64,000 nt of DNA from Petrimonas sulfuriphila (lineage in GTDB: Bacteria > Bacteroidota > Bacteroidia > Bacteroidales > Dysgonomonadaceae), in NCBI RefSeq assembly GCF_051201015.1, contig NZ_JBPEHI010000015.1; one strand, 5' to 3'. Made by a program: the position numbers and the translations under genes. Numbering within the stretch: position 1 is the stretch's first letter; each line of letters starts with the position of its first letter. The notes beneath the pieces were generated by a model, which saw nothing but the letters and a program-made list of their open reading frames with translations, made no database searches and was not told where the DNA came from. This document shows positions 35,391 through 45,160 of this stretch, in pieces.

Positions 35391-35454
35391 CCGTTTTTTG
35401 AGGAATAGTCTGCGGATTAATCTGATCTATCTTTTTCATTCCTTTTTTACTTTG
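35391..35454 (+). promoter_or_regulatory. Operator-promoter copy facing decayed genes
   Basis: CCGTTTTTTGAGG starts at 35391, with TGCGGA 20-25 bases on (NCG at 35412-35414, offset 21), and TTACTTTG at 35447-35454 whose TTTG is 60 bp from the first half-site. It thus has the full layout seen at intact operons, but only gene fragments lie downstream before the next such site at 36292. It is probably the surviving promoter of a lost transcription unit. Confidence 0.5.
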
Positions 35455-35691
35455 CAATTTGTGACACTGGCTATTTGGGTAAAATGAAAAAGGAGATAAA
35501 TACTTAATACCGGCTTCTCCTCTTCTTCTACTTTTTATTGTCCACAAGTGAGACAATGTTTTTCAAATTTCCAAATTTTGTCTAGAAATGACTAGATCGC
35601 TTTCCAGGTTAATGCAATGACATTGAAAAAACAGGAGAGTATAAAGTGCTGGTAATCAAGAGAAAATATGTTGGATAATAGCTAAATATAC

Positions 35692-35994
35692 TATAGTAAT
35701 AGAACGTTTAATGACCTGATGAGACAGTATGAGCACCCCTTCATAAAAGAGATAGGAGAGAAAGCTAAAAAAGTGGGCGGACACGGAGGAATGGACTACA
35801 TGATGGATTATCGTTTGATTTATTGCTTAAGAAATGGCTTGCCTCTTGATATGGACGTATATGATGCCGCAGAATGGTCATGTCTCGTAGAACTTACAAA
35901 AACATCCACTACCAATGGAGGGCAGCCGGTGAAAATTCCCGATTTCACCAGGGGAGATTGGAATGAGTTACAAGGATTGGAATTCTTTCAGTAA
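35692..35994 (+). pseudogene. C-terminal fragment of a GH109-like Gfo/Idh/MocA protein
   Basis: An open frame from 35692 (after a TAA) to the stop at 35992-35994 encodes about 100 residues; the first ATG is 35719. The sequence FNDLMRQYEHPFIKEIGEKAKKVGGH, GGMDYMMDYRLIYCLRNG, PLDMDVYDAAEW and PDFTRGDW matches the C-terminal end of GH109 alpha-N-acetylgalactosaminidase-type proteins. The NAD-binding and catalytic N-terminal ~350 residues are missing and I find no trace upstream. A fragment of this size cannot be active. Confidence 0.8.
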
Positions 35995-36001
35995 AAATAG
36001 T

Positions 36002-36226
36002 GTAAATCGGGAAAAAAGTGGACTTTCTATTGGTGTTGTGGGAATTCAACAAAAACGAAACAACAGACATTACTACATGGTTACCAAAAAATATCAGGTT
36101 GGAATTTACACCTCTTTTGGGTGATGGCAAAAAAGTAGACAAACGGTAAAAGACAACGGCGGACTTTCTGTTAAATTACCCAAAGAAAATAGCTTTGTCT
36201 TATATAAGTATAACATAATTAATTGA
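36002..36226 (+). pseudogene. Frameshifted C-terminal remnant of an unidentified secreted enzyme
   Basis: Three pieces read as one protein only if the frame is changed twice: 36002-36040 (SGLSIGVV), 36042-36146 (EFNKNETTDITTWLPKNI, LEFTPLLGDGKKVDKR, then stop), and 36152-36226 (DNGGLSVKLPKENSFVLYKY). The first and third pieces share a frame, so a +1 and a compensating shift bracket the middle. The tail looks like a C-terminal beta-sandwich of a glycoside hydrolase or sulfatase. I cannot name the family. Confidence 0.5.
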
Positions 36227-36291
36227 TTATTATATAATCAATCGATGTGGTTGTAGACTTTTTTTGAATAAATATCAGTTTGTAAATAAAA

Positions 36292-36355
36292 ACGTTTTTT
36301 GAAGATTTCTTTTCGCAAAAACAGGAGATTTTATCTTTTAAAATATATTCCTTTA
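36292..36355 (+). promoter_or_regulatory. Operator-promoter candidate upstream of the second SusC
   Basis: ACGTTTTTTGAAG starts at 36292 with TTTCGCAAAA following (TCG at 36313-36315, offset 21). TTTA at 36352-36355 is 60 bp from the site, in the place of the -7 TTTG elsewhere. It aligns base for base over 30 positions with the site before the first SusC. Confidence 0.5.
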
Positions 36356-36653
36356 TATTTAATAATTTTAATGTATTGAATTTAAATCTGTCAAGCTATA
36401 TGCATCAGAAACAGGCCCTTTTGTTTCACAGTTAGTTAATGATTCATATGCACATGATAAGGGTCTGCCGTTTCATGATTTTTGTGGGATAGAAACTCGA
36501 GGCACCACCATTGATTTTTTTGCCACAATAACACGGGTTTTCAGGATATACATATCAAACATATGTAAATGAAAATGTTGTAAAATTCTTAAATTTAAAA
36601 GCCTATCGCAGGCAGGCTGATGGAGCTTGCGAAAGTAGAAAAAATGAAATAAT
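36356..36653 (+). other. AT-rich leader before the second SusC
   Basis: About 300 bases without a convincing gene. It would form a long untranslated leader of the susC at 36654 if the promoter at 36292-36355 is used. A short GCCT/AGGC hairpin lies near 36601. No riboswitch class is recognisable. Confidence 0.4.
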
Positions 36654-39600
36654 ATGGAATCTTTCAAATGTAAAAGTTTATTCTTCGCTTTTATGTGGAT
36701 ATTATCTTTTGGATTGTACTCACAAGTAAGCGTAAAAGGTAATGTTGTGGATGAATCGAATGAGCCTGTTATAGGCGCATCTATTCAGGTTAAAGGAACA
36801 GGAGAGGGCACGGTAACGGACTATGACGGAAATTTTTCGCTGACTGTACCTTCAAACGAAAGTACGTTGATTATCTCTTATGTAGGGATGAAAACTCAGG
36901 AAGTTTCACCCGCTCCAAACTTACGGGTAATTCTTCAAACAGATACAGAATTGTTGGATGAATTGGTGGTTGTGGGATACGGTACAATGCGAAAAAAAGA
37001 CTTAACAGGTGCAGTTTCCAGAGTTACAGTTGATGATAAAAGTCTTCAGGCAAACGTGAATCTCTCACAGGTTTTGTCAGGAGTAGCAGGTATTAATATT
37101 CAACAAAGGGGAGGTGCTACAGGTGAATCTTCTATATCAATACGTGGTCAGAACACCTTGTCAACCTCTTCTTCTCCATTGATTGTGGTCGATGGTATTA
37201 TTTACGATGGTTCCATATCCAATTTTAATATAAACGACATTGAAACCATTGATGTCTTGAAAGATGCCAGTGCCGCAGCTGTTTATGGATCCAGGTCGAA
37301 AAACGGAGTCATCCTGATTACTACAAAGAAAGGAAAAAATGAAAAACCGCAGGTTTCAGTAGATGCTTATTATGGTTTTCAAGATATGACTAATACCCCT
37401 ATGCGGGTAATGAACGGAGAGGAATTTGCTATTCGAATGGTGGATTGGCAATGGCAAAGCGATGTTTACAAATGGTATGCTACAAAGCCCACTTCTGCTG
37501 CAGGCCGTCCCGCGCGCCCGGATATTACCAATCGTCAATTGGTTGCGACCTATTTGAAAACCCCGGAAGAGCAAAACAATTATTTAAATGGAGAACCTAT
37601 TGACTGGGTTAAAGAAGTGACTCAAATTGCTCCGATGCAGAATTTCAATATCGGTTTAAACGGAGGATCAGAAAATTCAAAATATTATTTATCGGCATCC
37701 TATTCGGATATTGAAGGTATACAATTAAACGACAATTTTAAAAGATTTACATTGCGGAGCAATTTAGAAAGTAAAGTTAATAATTGGCTTACAATCAGTA
37801 CAAACCTTACCTATACATTAACCGATCAATCCGGAGAGCAGGCCAATATACATTATGCTAGGGTAGCAACTCCCTGGGCAGATAATCATATTGGAAAAGA
37901 TGACTACGATATATACCTGACCAATGAGTTGTTTCAGCCTTATCCATTGGTTTTTACTTACGCGGATAATTCGAATCTGAATCATACATTTTTCGGAATA
38001 GGCCGTGCAGTTGTTGATTTTCCGTTCTTAAAAGGATTGAAATTTGAATTTGATATTTCAGACAGGTATAATACTGCTGGAAACTATACCTATTGGAATT
38101 CCAGAACACCCGGAGGAATGGCATACGGGGGACGTGCTACGAAAGTTCATACTGAATCCAATAAATGGTTAATGAATAATATTCTTAGCTATACAGAGAC
38201 TTTTGGCAACCACTCCATATACGGTACGTTATTGTACAGTCTTGATAAGCTTTCAGGGAATGCTTCTACCTTGCGTGCAGACGGTTTTGATAACGAAACC
38301 CTGGGATACAATAACATGGGCCTGGGTCTTACACCGTATGTAGCTAGCTCTGCCTATGAAGAGTCTAATATTGCCTATATGGCCAGGATTAATTATACTT
38401 ATTTACAACGCTATCTATTTACAGGAACAGTTCGTCGGGACGGTTTTTCCGGATTTGGAAAAGATCACAAGTGGGCTACGTTTCCGTCGCTTTCATTTGG
38501 CTGGGTGCTTACAGAAGAGCCTTTTATGAATAATCCTGCATTCTACCTGAAAACGAGGTTTTCATATGGTGTCAACGGTAATCAGGGTAGTGGCCGGTAC
38601 GCCAGTCTAGCTACAATGAGCAGTCTGGGATATGTATACGGTGGGGACTATGCTGTTGGCTTATATCCAAATACACTCGGAAATTCAGAGTTAGCCTGGG
38701 AAAGGACGACTTCCAATAACGTTGGAGTAGATTTTAGTTTCCTAAACGACCGTCTTTCAGGATCGATAGATGCCTATTTATCCAATACAGACGATGTGTT
38801 GGTGAGAAGGCAGTTGCCGGCTACATCGGGTTATGCCAATGTATGGGATAATGTTGCAGAACTTCAAACAAAAGGTATCGATTTGGAAATAAGGTCATTA
38901 AATGTTAACCGTAAGGACTTCACCTGGAACACTAAATTCACTTTTGGGCTTGATAGGGATAAAATAACCAAACTTTACGGGGGAGAGAGTGATGCGGATG
39001 TAGCTAACGGATGGTTTGTAGGTAAGCCCATTCAGGCAATTTACGATTACCAAATTGAAAAAGTATGGACGGAAGAAGAGTTTTTTGCTGGTGAAGTATA
39101 TCCTGGATGGTATCCAGGACAGTTTAAGTTAGCTGATTTAGATGGTAGTAATTCGATTGATGCCGTGAATGATCGAAGCATCATCGGTTATAAATCTCCG
39201 TCGTATCGTTTCGGTATTGAAAATGTACTGCGGTATAAAGATTTCACTTTTTCCTTCTTTATCAACTCTATACAAGGGGGCAAAAATAGATTCATGGCCA
39301 ATAACAGTGATAATGTCAACCCGTTGATCTATTACCCTGAAAGACAAAATGTCTCAGCAGTTAATCCGTATTGGAGTCCTGAAGCTCCTACTACAAATAC
39401 AACGGGTATCTACAATAATCCGCCGATTTGGAGTGGAATTTATCAGAACAGGAGTTTTATACGACTTCAGGATGTTTCTCTTGCATACAGCTTTCCAAAG
39501 CAATTATTAGATAGAATAAACATTAATTCCTGTCAAATTTATTTGTCTAGCAAAAATCCTTATGTATGGACAAAATGGCAAGGCTGGGATCCTGAGATCG

Positions 39601-39698
39601 GGACTACGGGAAGTGATAGCAAAACTGGTTACAGCTCTACGTCTACTTTCCCAACGCTGACCCGGAATGTTATTTTGGGTTTAAGATTTAGCTTTTAA
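36654..39698 (+). CDS. SusC/RagA-family TonB-dependent outer-membrane transporter
   Basis: 1014 aa, signal peptide ending near FGLYSQ. N-terminal carboxypeptidase-regulatory-like domain (NEPVIGASIQVKGTGEGTVTDYDG), then DELVVVGYGTMRKKDLTGAV and a plug with VDGIIYDGSI and LKDASAAAVYGSRSKNGVILITTK. Barrel strands continue to NVILGLRFSF. It pairs with the SusD 20 bases downstream. The first 110 residues are strikingly similar to the SusC at 22580 while the barrels differ, suggesting paralogues with different glycan preferences. No enzyme genes follow before the terminator, so this is an orphan SusCD pair. Confidence 0.95.
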   Translation: MESFKCKSLFFAFMWILSFGLYSQVSVKGNVVDESNEPVIGASIQVKGTGEGTVTDYDGNFSLTVPSNESTLIISYVGMKTQEVSPAPNLRVILQTDTELLDELVVVGYGTMRKKDLTGAVSRVTVDDKSLQANVNLSQVLSGVAGINIQQRGGATGESSISIRGQNTLSTSSSPLIVVDGIIYDGSISNFNINDIETIDVLKDASAAAVYGSRSKNGVILITTKKGKNEKPQVSVDAYYGFQDMTNTPMRVMNGEEFAIRMVDWQWQSDVYKWYATKPTSAAGRPARPDITNRQLVATYLKTPEEQNNYLNGEPIDWVKEVTQIAPMQNFNIGLNGGSENSKYYLSASYSDIEGIQLNDNFKRFTLRSNLESKVNNWLTISTNLTYTLTDQSGEQANIHYARVATPWADNHIGKDDYDIYLTNELFQPYPLVFTYADNSNLNHTFFGIGRAVVDFPFLKGLKFEFDISDRYNTAGNYTYWNSRTPGGMAYGGRATKVHTESNKWLMNNILSYTETFGNHSIYGTLLYSLDKLSGNASTLRADGFDNETLGYNNMGLGLTPYVASSAYEESNIAYMARINYTYLQRYLFTGTVRRDGFSGFGKDHKWATFPSLSFGWVLTEEPFMNNPAFYLKTRFSYGVNGNQGSGRYASLATMSSLGYVYGGDYAVGLYPNTLGNSELAWERTTSNNVGVDFSFLNDRLSGSIDAYLSNTDDVLVRRQLPATSGYANVWDNVAELQTKGIDLEIRSLNVNRKDFTWNTKFTFGLDRDKITKLYGGESDADVANGWFVGKPIQAIYDYQIEKVWTEEEFFAGEVYPGWYPGQFKLADLDGSNSIDAVNDRSIIGYKSPSYRFGIENVLRYKDFTFSFFINSIQGGKNRFMANNSDNVNPLIYYPERQNVSAVNPYWSPEAPTTNTTGIYNNPPIWSGIYQNRSFIRLQDVSLAYSFPKQLLDRININSCQIYLSSKNPYVWTKWQGWDPEIGTTGSDSKTGYSSTSTFPTLTRNVILGLRFSF

Positions 39699-39718
39699 TC
39701 ATTAAAATTTTGACAATT

Positions 39719-41434
39719 ATGAGAACTTCGATTATAAAAAAACTAGTAATTGGATTTGTATTTTTTTCGGCAGTTTTATCTTCATGCAGTGAGGCATTCT
39801 TGGACGAAAAACCTCTCGATTTTTTATCGCCGGAAAATGCATATACTACCGAAACGGGTATAGAGCAGGGGATTACTGCTATTCAAAATAGAATCAGATT
39901 TGTATATTACACCTATGGCTCTTTTGGTACAATGAATTGGGCAACACATGGATCAGATGTTGGATTCAATGGTGAAACACCAGACCGTGGAAGCCGGTAT
40001 CTGAATTCGTACCGGGATTTAACCCCCACATTTACACCGGTAGTCGATCATTGGGTGAGGGGATTTGAAATTATTCAATGGGCCAACGTATTGATTGACG
40101 GTATAAAAAAGGCTGATGCGACAATATTCACCCAGGGAGAAGCCGGGAAAAATGCTTATCTTGCCGAAGCTCGTTTTTTCCGTGCATTTATATATCGCCA
40201 CTTAGTTTCAACTTATGGAGACATTCCATTACTGGATGAACCGACAACCAAGGCAAAAACAGATTATGTAAGAGCCCCTGTCGCTGAAATTCACAAATTT
40301 ATGGAAGAAGATTTCAAATTTGCTGCTGCAAATCTTCCTAAACCGGGAGAAGAGAGTGCACCCGGAAGAGTTACCCAAGGTCCTGCATGGCACTATTTAG
40401 CTGAAACCTATCTAGAGATGGGAAATGCACAAGAAGCTGTTACGGCAGCAAGCCATGCAGTGAATGATTATGATTATGCCTTAATGACTGAGCGATTCGG
40501 AAACAGGTTGGGTACAGATATTCTGGGTTCAGGTGATGCGTATTTTGATCTGTTTGGATATACTAACCATAACCTGCCTAACAATACTGAAGCTATGTGG
40601 GTGATTCAAGTAGAGAGAGGAACGTCGGACGAAACTACAATCAATTCTGCATATATTTATGGGCCACGTTATTTTGATATAGCCCTAACCCCTGACGGAA
40701 AAAAAGCAACACTTGGAACTTTTTATGGCGGGAAGTATACCGGAATCTCCGATACACTTAGCCGTCCTTGCGCCAACGGACGAGGAACCAATCTGGTTCA
40801 TTATTACATATGGAAGGACAATTGGGATAATGATATCCGAAACGCTGAACACAATCTCAGGAGGAATTATTATTACGACAATCCCGAATCGGCCTATGAT
40901 GGACATAAGATTGATTTCAAACTCTATGAAGGAACACCGTATCCCCGAACCAATCCGTTAGATGATACAATACGACTGATGTTCCCTACATTTATGAAAT
41001 TTCATGATCCCTGTAATTATACGGTGCAGTTACCCAGAGCAGGTTCCGGTAATACTCATAAAGACTGGTATGCGTTACGTTTTGCGGAAACATTACTGTT
41101 GCGAGCCGAAGCCTATTTGGGAATTAATCGTCCGGATTTAGCTGCTGCAGACGTGAATGTAGTAAGAGCAAGGGCTAATGCCAAGCCCGTATCAGCAAGT
41201 ACTATTGATATAGACTACATTTTGGATGAACGTGCCAGAGAACTTTATGGTGAAGAATGGCGCCTTATTGCTTTGCGTCGTACCGGTAAGCTCATTGAGA
41301 GGGTACGGAAATACAACGATAATCCATTATGCCCGGGTGCACATATCGAGGAGCATAATTTCCGTTGGCCAATTCCTCAAACACAGATTGATTTGAATAT
41401 TGATGCGGAATTTCCGCAAAATCCGGGATATTAA
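39719..41434 (+). CDS. SusD/RagB-family glycan-binding lipoprotein
   Basis: 571 aa from ATG 39719 (a TTG at 39710 is in frame but less likely). Lipobox VLSSC (Cys23). SusD signs: AFLDEKPLDFLSPENAY, LAEARFFRAFIYRHLVSTYGDIPLL, GPAWHYLAETYLEMGNAQEA, WYALRFAETLLLRAEAYLGI and ARELYGEEWRLIALRRTGKL. It is longer than the other SusD proteins here because of an insertion around 270-430 rich in Asp, Asn and Tyr (for example GRGTNLVHYYIWKDNWDND), possibly an extra binding surface. It is followed by a strong intrinsic terminator. Confidence 0.93.
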   Translation: MRTSIIKKLVIGFVFFSAVLSSCSEAFLDEKPLDFLSPENAYTTETGIEQGITAIQNRIRFVYYTYGSFGTMNWATHGSDVGFNGETPDRGSRYLNSYRDLTPTFTPVVDHWVRGFEIIQWANVLIDGIKKADATIFTQGEAGKNAYLAEARFFRAFIYRHLVSTYGDIPLLDEPTTKAKTDYVRAPVAEIHKFMEEDFKFAAANLPKPGEESAPGRVTQGPAWHYLAETYLEMGNAQEAVTAASHAVNDYDYALMTERFGNRLGTDILGSGDAYFDLFGYTNHNLPNNTEAMWVIQVERGTSDETTINSAYIYGPRYFDIALTPDGKKATLGTFYGGKYTGISDTLSRPCANGRGTNLVHYYIWKDNWDNDIRNAEHNLRRNYYYDNPESAYDGHKIDFKLYEGTPYPRTNPLDDTIRLMFPTFMKFHDPCNYTVQLPRAGSGNTHKDWYALRFAETLLLRAEAYLGINRPDLAAADVNVVRARANAKPVSASTIDIDYILDERARELYGEEWRLIALRRTGKLIERVRKYNDNPLCPGAHIEEHNFRWPIPQTQIDLNIDAEFPQNPGY

Positions 41435-41468
41435 GACTTAGTTTTCGTCGTCAGAGTATTTTGGAGAT

Positions 41469-41507
41469 AAAAAAACGATCAGGGGTAATCCCCTGATCGT
41501 TTTTTTT
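41469..41507 (+). terminator. Strong intrinsic terminator
   Basis: A perfect 11-bp stem, ACGATCAGGGG (41475-41485) with its complement at 41490-41500, closes a TAAT loop, is flanked by an A-run and followed by eight T (41500-41507). It stops transcription after the 36654-41434 SusCD pair and separates it from the next locus. The A-run also makes it potentially bidirectional. Confidence 0.93.
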
Positions 41508-41670
41508 ATGAAGTTAACCTTACTAATTGCTTTGTTAGTGTAGGTACTTTAACAGTCTATTTCTATTTCATGGAAATAGCTCGATCTCCGATTGAAATCA
41601 GGTGAGTTAAACATAGTTAAATTAATAATTATTTTATGTTTTTTATAAATTACTCTAAAATATTAATGCG

Positions 41671-41678
41671 TATATTTG
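41671..41678 (+). promoter_or_regulatory. -7 element upstream of the third SusC
   Basis: TATATTTG matches TAnnTTTG exactly within the 497-base gap 41435-41931. No good -33 TTG is seen at 19-22 bases, and no NCGTTTTTYGA site lies 59-60 bases upstream, so this locus seems to be controlled differently from the two other SusCD pairs. The rest of the gap holds the terminator and an AT-rich leader of about 245 bases with no gene. Confidence 0.45.
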
Positions 41679-41931
41679 CATAATATTAATCATCAAAAAC
41701 GCAAAAAGTGGCAAATTGTTTGTGCTATATATTATTTATGTTCTGTAAATTAGATTATTAGAATAATTAATTTTTTAATAAATTGAAATGCCTATGGAAG
41801 TTTTGTCACAATAAAAAGAGATGTAAGTTATTTTCTTGGGAAAATAAGTTTACAAAAATTAAAAGATGAGTAGTTGTTCACTGTCAAGGACAGTAAACCT
41901 TAAGTTTCATTAAAAACAAATTATAAAAAAT

Positions 41932-44900
41932 ATGAATAAATTAAATCTGTCAAGTAAAGGTTTAAGAGAAAAGAAATATTCAGAAAACATCATTTTTTTG
42001 ATCATTTTTTTTCTGTTTGTGCCTTTCTTTGGTTTAAAAGCCAGTTTAAACTTCAGTAACAAATCAATTACAAATGATTTGGACCCCGATGAAAATTTGA
42101 AGGAAATCCGAACTTATTCTCCTTCCGATAGAGTATCTTTAACAATCACTCAGCAGCAAAAAAAGAAAATTACAGGGACAATTACGGATGTTGAAGGAAA
42201 TCCCATTATTGGAGCAAATGTAATCGATGAAAGCGAGAAGGGGAACGGAACTGTAACAGATACGAACGGAAATTTCAGTCTGAATATAGCAGAAAATGCA
42301 GTTATCCGGATTTCCTACATCGGCTACTTGGAACAAAAAATAAATACAACGGATAAAAATATCTTTATTATCATTTTACAAGAAGATACTAAAGCTTTGG
42401 ATGAAGTTGTAGTGGTTGGGTATGGAACTCAAAAGAAAGTAAATTTAACGGGAGCAATTGCTTCAATGAGTTCAGAAGATTTGTCAAAAGTCCCGACACC
42501 CAATGTCTCAACTCTCTTGTACGGACAATTGCCTGGTTTGATTACACTTCAGAGAAGCGGACAACCCGGCCTAGATAATGTAGCCTTATCGATACGTGGC
42601 TTCTCTAATGCTCTTGTAGTAGTTGACGGAGTTGTAGGCAGGGATTTCTCTCGATTAGATCCTACAGAGATTGAAAACATAACCATTCTGAAAGATGCAG
42701 CATCTTCTGCTGTTTATGGTGTAAGTGGCGGTAACGGGGTCATCCTTGTAACTACCAAAAAAGGAAATACTGGGAAACCCACGTTTAATTATACTATGAA
42801 TTATGGTGTTCAGCATGTGACTAAATATCCCCGATTTGTTACTTCAGCAGAATATGCAATTTTAAAAAATGAAGCGGCGATGAATTTAGGCGGAGAACCT
42901 GTTTATTCAAAAGAAGAGATCGAAAAATATAGGTTAGGGACTGATCCTGATTATCCCAATTTTGATTACTACGACTATATGGTTAGAGACTATCCTCCTC
43001 AATTTCAACAAAACATTACAGTGAGAGGTGGAAGTGAATCGATAAAATATTTCTTCTTATTAGGGCAAACAAGTCAAGCTTCGATGTGGAAAGGAGGTAA
43101 TCAAGATTACGCAAAATATAATTTTAGATCGAATGTTGATGCCCAGATTACAAATGATTTTGATGTGTCAGTAGAATTTGGAGCCAGAATTGAAGACCGT
43201 AACAATTTGATTCAGGATTCTTACCTCATGGCTTCATGGTTGCAATACTCGTGGCCGATATTTACTCCAAAAAATCCCGATGGGACAATTGCTTCAACAA
43301 ATTACGGATTGACAGCTTATCTTGACAGAGATTTGACAGGGTACATCAAAAATAAACAAAACGTGTATGAAGGAGCCTTAACATTAAATTACAAAATACC
43401 CTTTGTGCCAGGATTGAGTGTTAATTTAAAAGCTGCTTTAGATATGTATTACCAAGACCAGAAACAATGGTTGAAGAAATATTATACTTATACGTGGAAC
43501 AAGGAGACTCAAACCTCAACTAGAGTCGGATCTCGTGGTACAGATCAGCTTATATTGGATACATGGAGATCATCTTTTGCCCGCATAATTTCCTCGCTTA
43601 ATTATGAACGTACCTTTGCCGACGTTCATAACCTGAAGGGACTTTTATTATATGAAGTCAGCGAAGGAAATGCGACAAATTTTCAAGCATCAAGAATCAA
43701 TTATGTCGTTCCAATCGACCAAATTTTTGCGGGTCCTGATGCGGGTAAGAGTAATTGGGGAGGAGCATCGGATGACGGAAGAGAAAGTTATGTAGGACGT
43801 TTAAATTATGATTTTTCAGGGAAATACTTATTCGAATACAGTTTTCGTTACGATGGATCTGCAAAGTTTCCGCCTAATAAAAGATGGGGGTTCTTTTCTG
43901 GAGTATCTGCCGGTTGGAGAATTTCGGAGGAGGGTTTCATAAAAAATAATTTCAATAATTTGGACAATCTAAAACTTCGAGCATCGTGGGGTAATTTAGG
44001 AAGTGACAACACAGGTAATTTTCAATTTCTTTCAGGATATACTTATCCGTCTGGAAACTATATTTATGGAGGAAACACCATTAGTGGAATGATTGATACC
44101 GGAACACCAAATCCCAATATTACGTGGGAAAGTAGTCAGATATACGATATAGGCCTAGATATAAGTTTATGGAATAGGCAGTTGGAAATTGAAACAGATG
44201 TTTTCTATCGAAAGCGAGAAGGTCTTTTAGCCAGGAGGACCACTCAACTGCCCAGTACGTTTGGAGCAACCTTACCGTACGAAAATCTTAATTCGGATGA
44301 TGCTAGAGGTTTTGAAATATTTGTTGGACACAATTCCTCTATAGGTGAAATAAAGTATCGTATTACATCCAATCTGTCTTGGACAAGAATAAAAAACAAG
44401 CATTTAGAACAAAGAGATTTTAATAATCAATTTGATCAATGGAGAAATAATTCCGAAAACAGATGGAATAATCTTTATTGGGGGTACAAGGCCGTTGGAC
44501 AGTTTCAGTCGATAGATGACATCCAAGCTTCTCCTATACAGGATAGTAGGGCGAATTCAACACTCCGCCCGGGAGATATCAAATATGAAGATTTCAACAA
44601 GGACGGAATTGTTGACGGGAATGATATTCAGATTATAGGAAGAGGTCAAACACCTGAAATTACTTACGGTTTAGGGCTAATGGCTTCATGGAAAAGAATA
44701 ACTTTTGACATGAATTGGCAAGGTGCTTCTCTTTCAAATATTCAACAGCAACATTTCCTTATTCAGCCGTTTGCCAATGGAATGAATGCTTATGCTTATT
44801 TTTTGGATAGATGGCACCGTGCAGATCCCTGGAATGCTGACTCAGAATGGATCCCCGGTAAATATCCTTCAACAATAAATGATGGAGCCCCTAATAACAA

Positions 44901-45147
44901 ATGGAATTCATCATTCTGGTTGTTAAATGCTACCTATTTCAGATTGAAATTATTGAGTATTGGATACAGTCTTGAAAATAATCTTTTTAAAGAATGGGGA
45001 ATACAAAACCTGGTAGTTTCCTTTAGTGGACAAAACCTAATAACATTGTCTAAGTTAGGACCAATTGATCCTGAAACGCCTAGTGGTCGATTGTCATATT
45101 ATCCACAACAGAAAACATATAATATCGGATTAAATGTTACATTTTAA
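41932..45147 (+). CDS. SusC/RagA-family TonB-dependent outer-membrane transporter
   Basis: 1071 aa. A hydrophobic leader (NIIFLIIFFLFVPFFGLKA, 20-38) is preceded by a longer basic N-region than usual, and a ~40-residue polar stretch separates it from the carboxypeptidase-regulatory-like domain (ITGTITDVEGNPIIGANVID, from ~79). DEVVVVGYGTQKKVNLTGAI and LKDAASSAVYGVSGGNGVILVTTK mark the plug; YNIGLNVTF ends the barrel. Belongs to a different SusC lineage from the other two. It heads an operon with SusD, DUF3823 and a DegT-family enzyme. Confidence 0.95.
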   Translation: MNKLNLSSKGLREKKYSENIIFLIIFFLFVPFFGLKASLNFSNKSITNDLDPDENLKEIRTYSPSDRVSLTITQQQKKKITGTITDVEGNPIIGANVIDESEKGNGTVTDTNGNFSLNIAENAVIRISYIGYLEQKINTTDKNIFIIILQEDTKALDEVVVVGYGTQKKVNLTGAIASMSSEDLSKVPTPNVSTLLYGQLPGLITLQRSGQPGLDNVALSIRGFSNALVVVDGVVGRDFSRLDPTEIENITILKDAASSAVYGVSGGNGVILVTTKKGNTGKPTFNYTMNYGVQHVTKYPRFVTSAEYAILKNEAAMNLGGEPVYSKEEIEKYRLGTDPDYPNFDYYDYMVRDYPPQFQQNITVRGGSESIKYFFLLGQTSQASMWKGGNQDYAKYNFRSNVDAQITNDFDVSVEFGARIEDRNNLIQDSYLMASWLQYSWPIFTPKNPDGTIASTNYGLTAYLDRDLTGYIKNKQNVYEGALTLNYKIPFVPGLSVNLKAALDMYYQDQKQWLKKYYTYTWNKETQTSTRVGSRGTDQLILDTWRSSFARIISSLNYERTFADVHNLKGLLLYEVSEGNATNFQASRINYVVPIDQIFAGPDAGKSNWGGASDDGRESYVGRLNYDFSGKYLFEYSFRYDGSAKFPPNKRWGFFSGVSAGWRISEEGFIKNNFNNLDNLKLRASWGNLGSDNTGNFQFLSGYTYPSGNYIYGGNTISGMIDTGTPNPNITWESSQIYDIGLDISLWNRQLEIETDVFYRKREGLLARRTTQLPSTFGATLPYENLNSDDARGFEIFVGHNSSIGEIKYRITSNLSWTRIKNKHLEQRDFNNQFDQWRNNSENRWNNLYWGYKAVGQFQSIDDIQASPIQDSRANSTLRPGDIKYEDFNKDGIVDGNDIQIIGRGQTPEITYGLGLMASWKRITFDMNWQGASLSNIQQQHFLIQPFANGMNAYAYFLDRWHRADPWNADSEWIPGKYPSTINDGAPNNKWNSSFWLLNATYFRLKLLSIGYSLENNLFKEWGIQNLVVSFSGQNLITLSKLGPIDPETPSGRLSYYPQQKTYNIGLNVTF

Positions 45148-45160
45148 ACGGGAAGTTATT

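Noticed and set aside
36473..36667. 64-residue minus-strand open frame before the second SusC
   Set aside because: No family resemblance and AT-rich leader composition; probably chance.
41660..41703. Reverse-strand match to the shared operator (GCGTTTTTGAT, with TTATGCAAAT further on)
   Set aside because: It points away from the SusC at 41932, lies downstream of the local -7 element, and lacks the CG in the second half-site.
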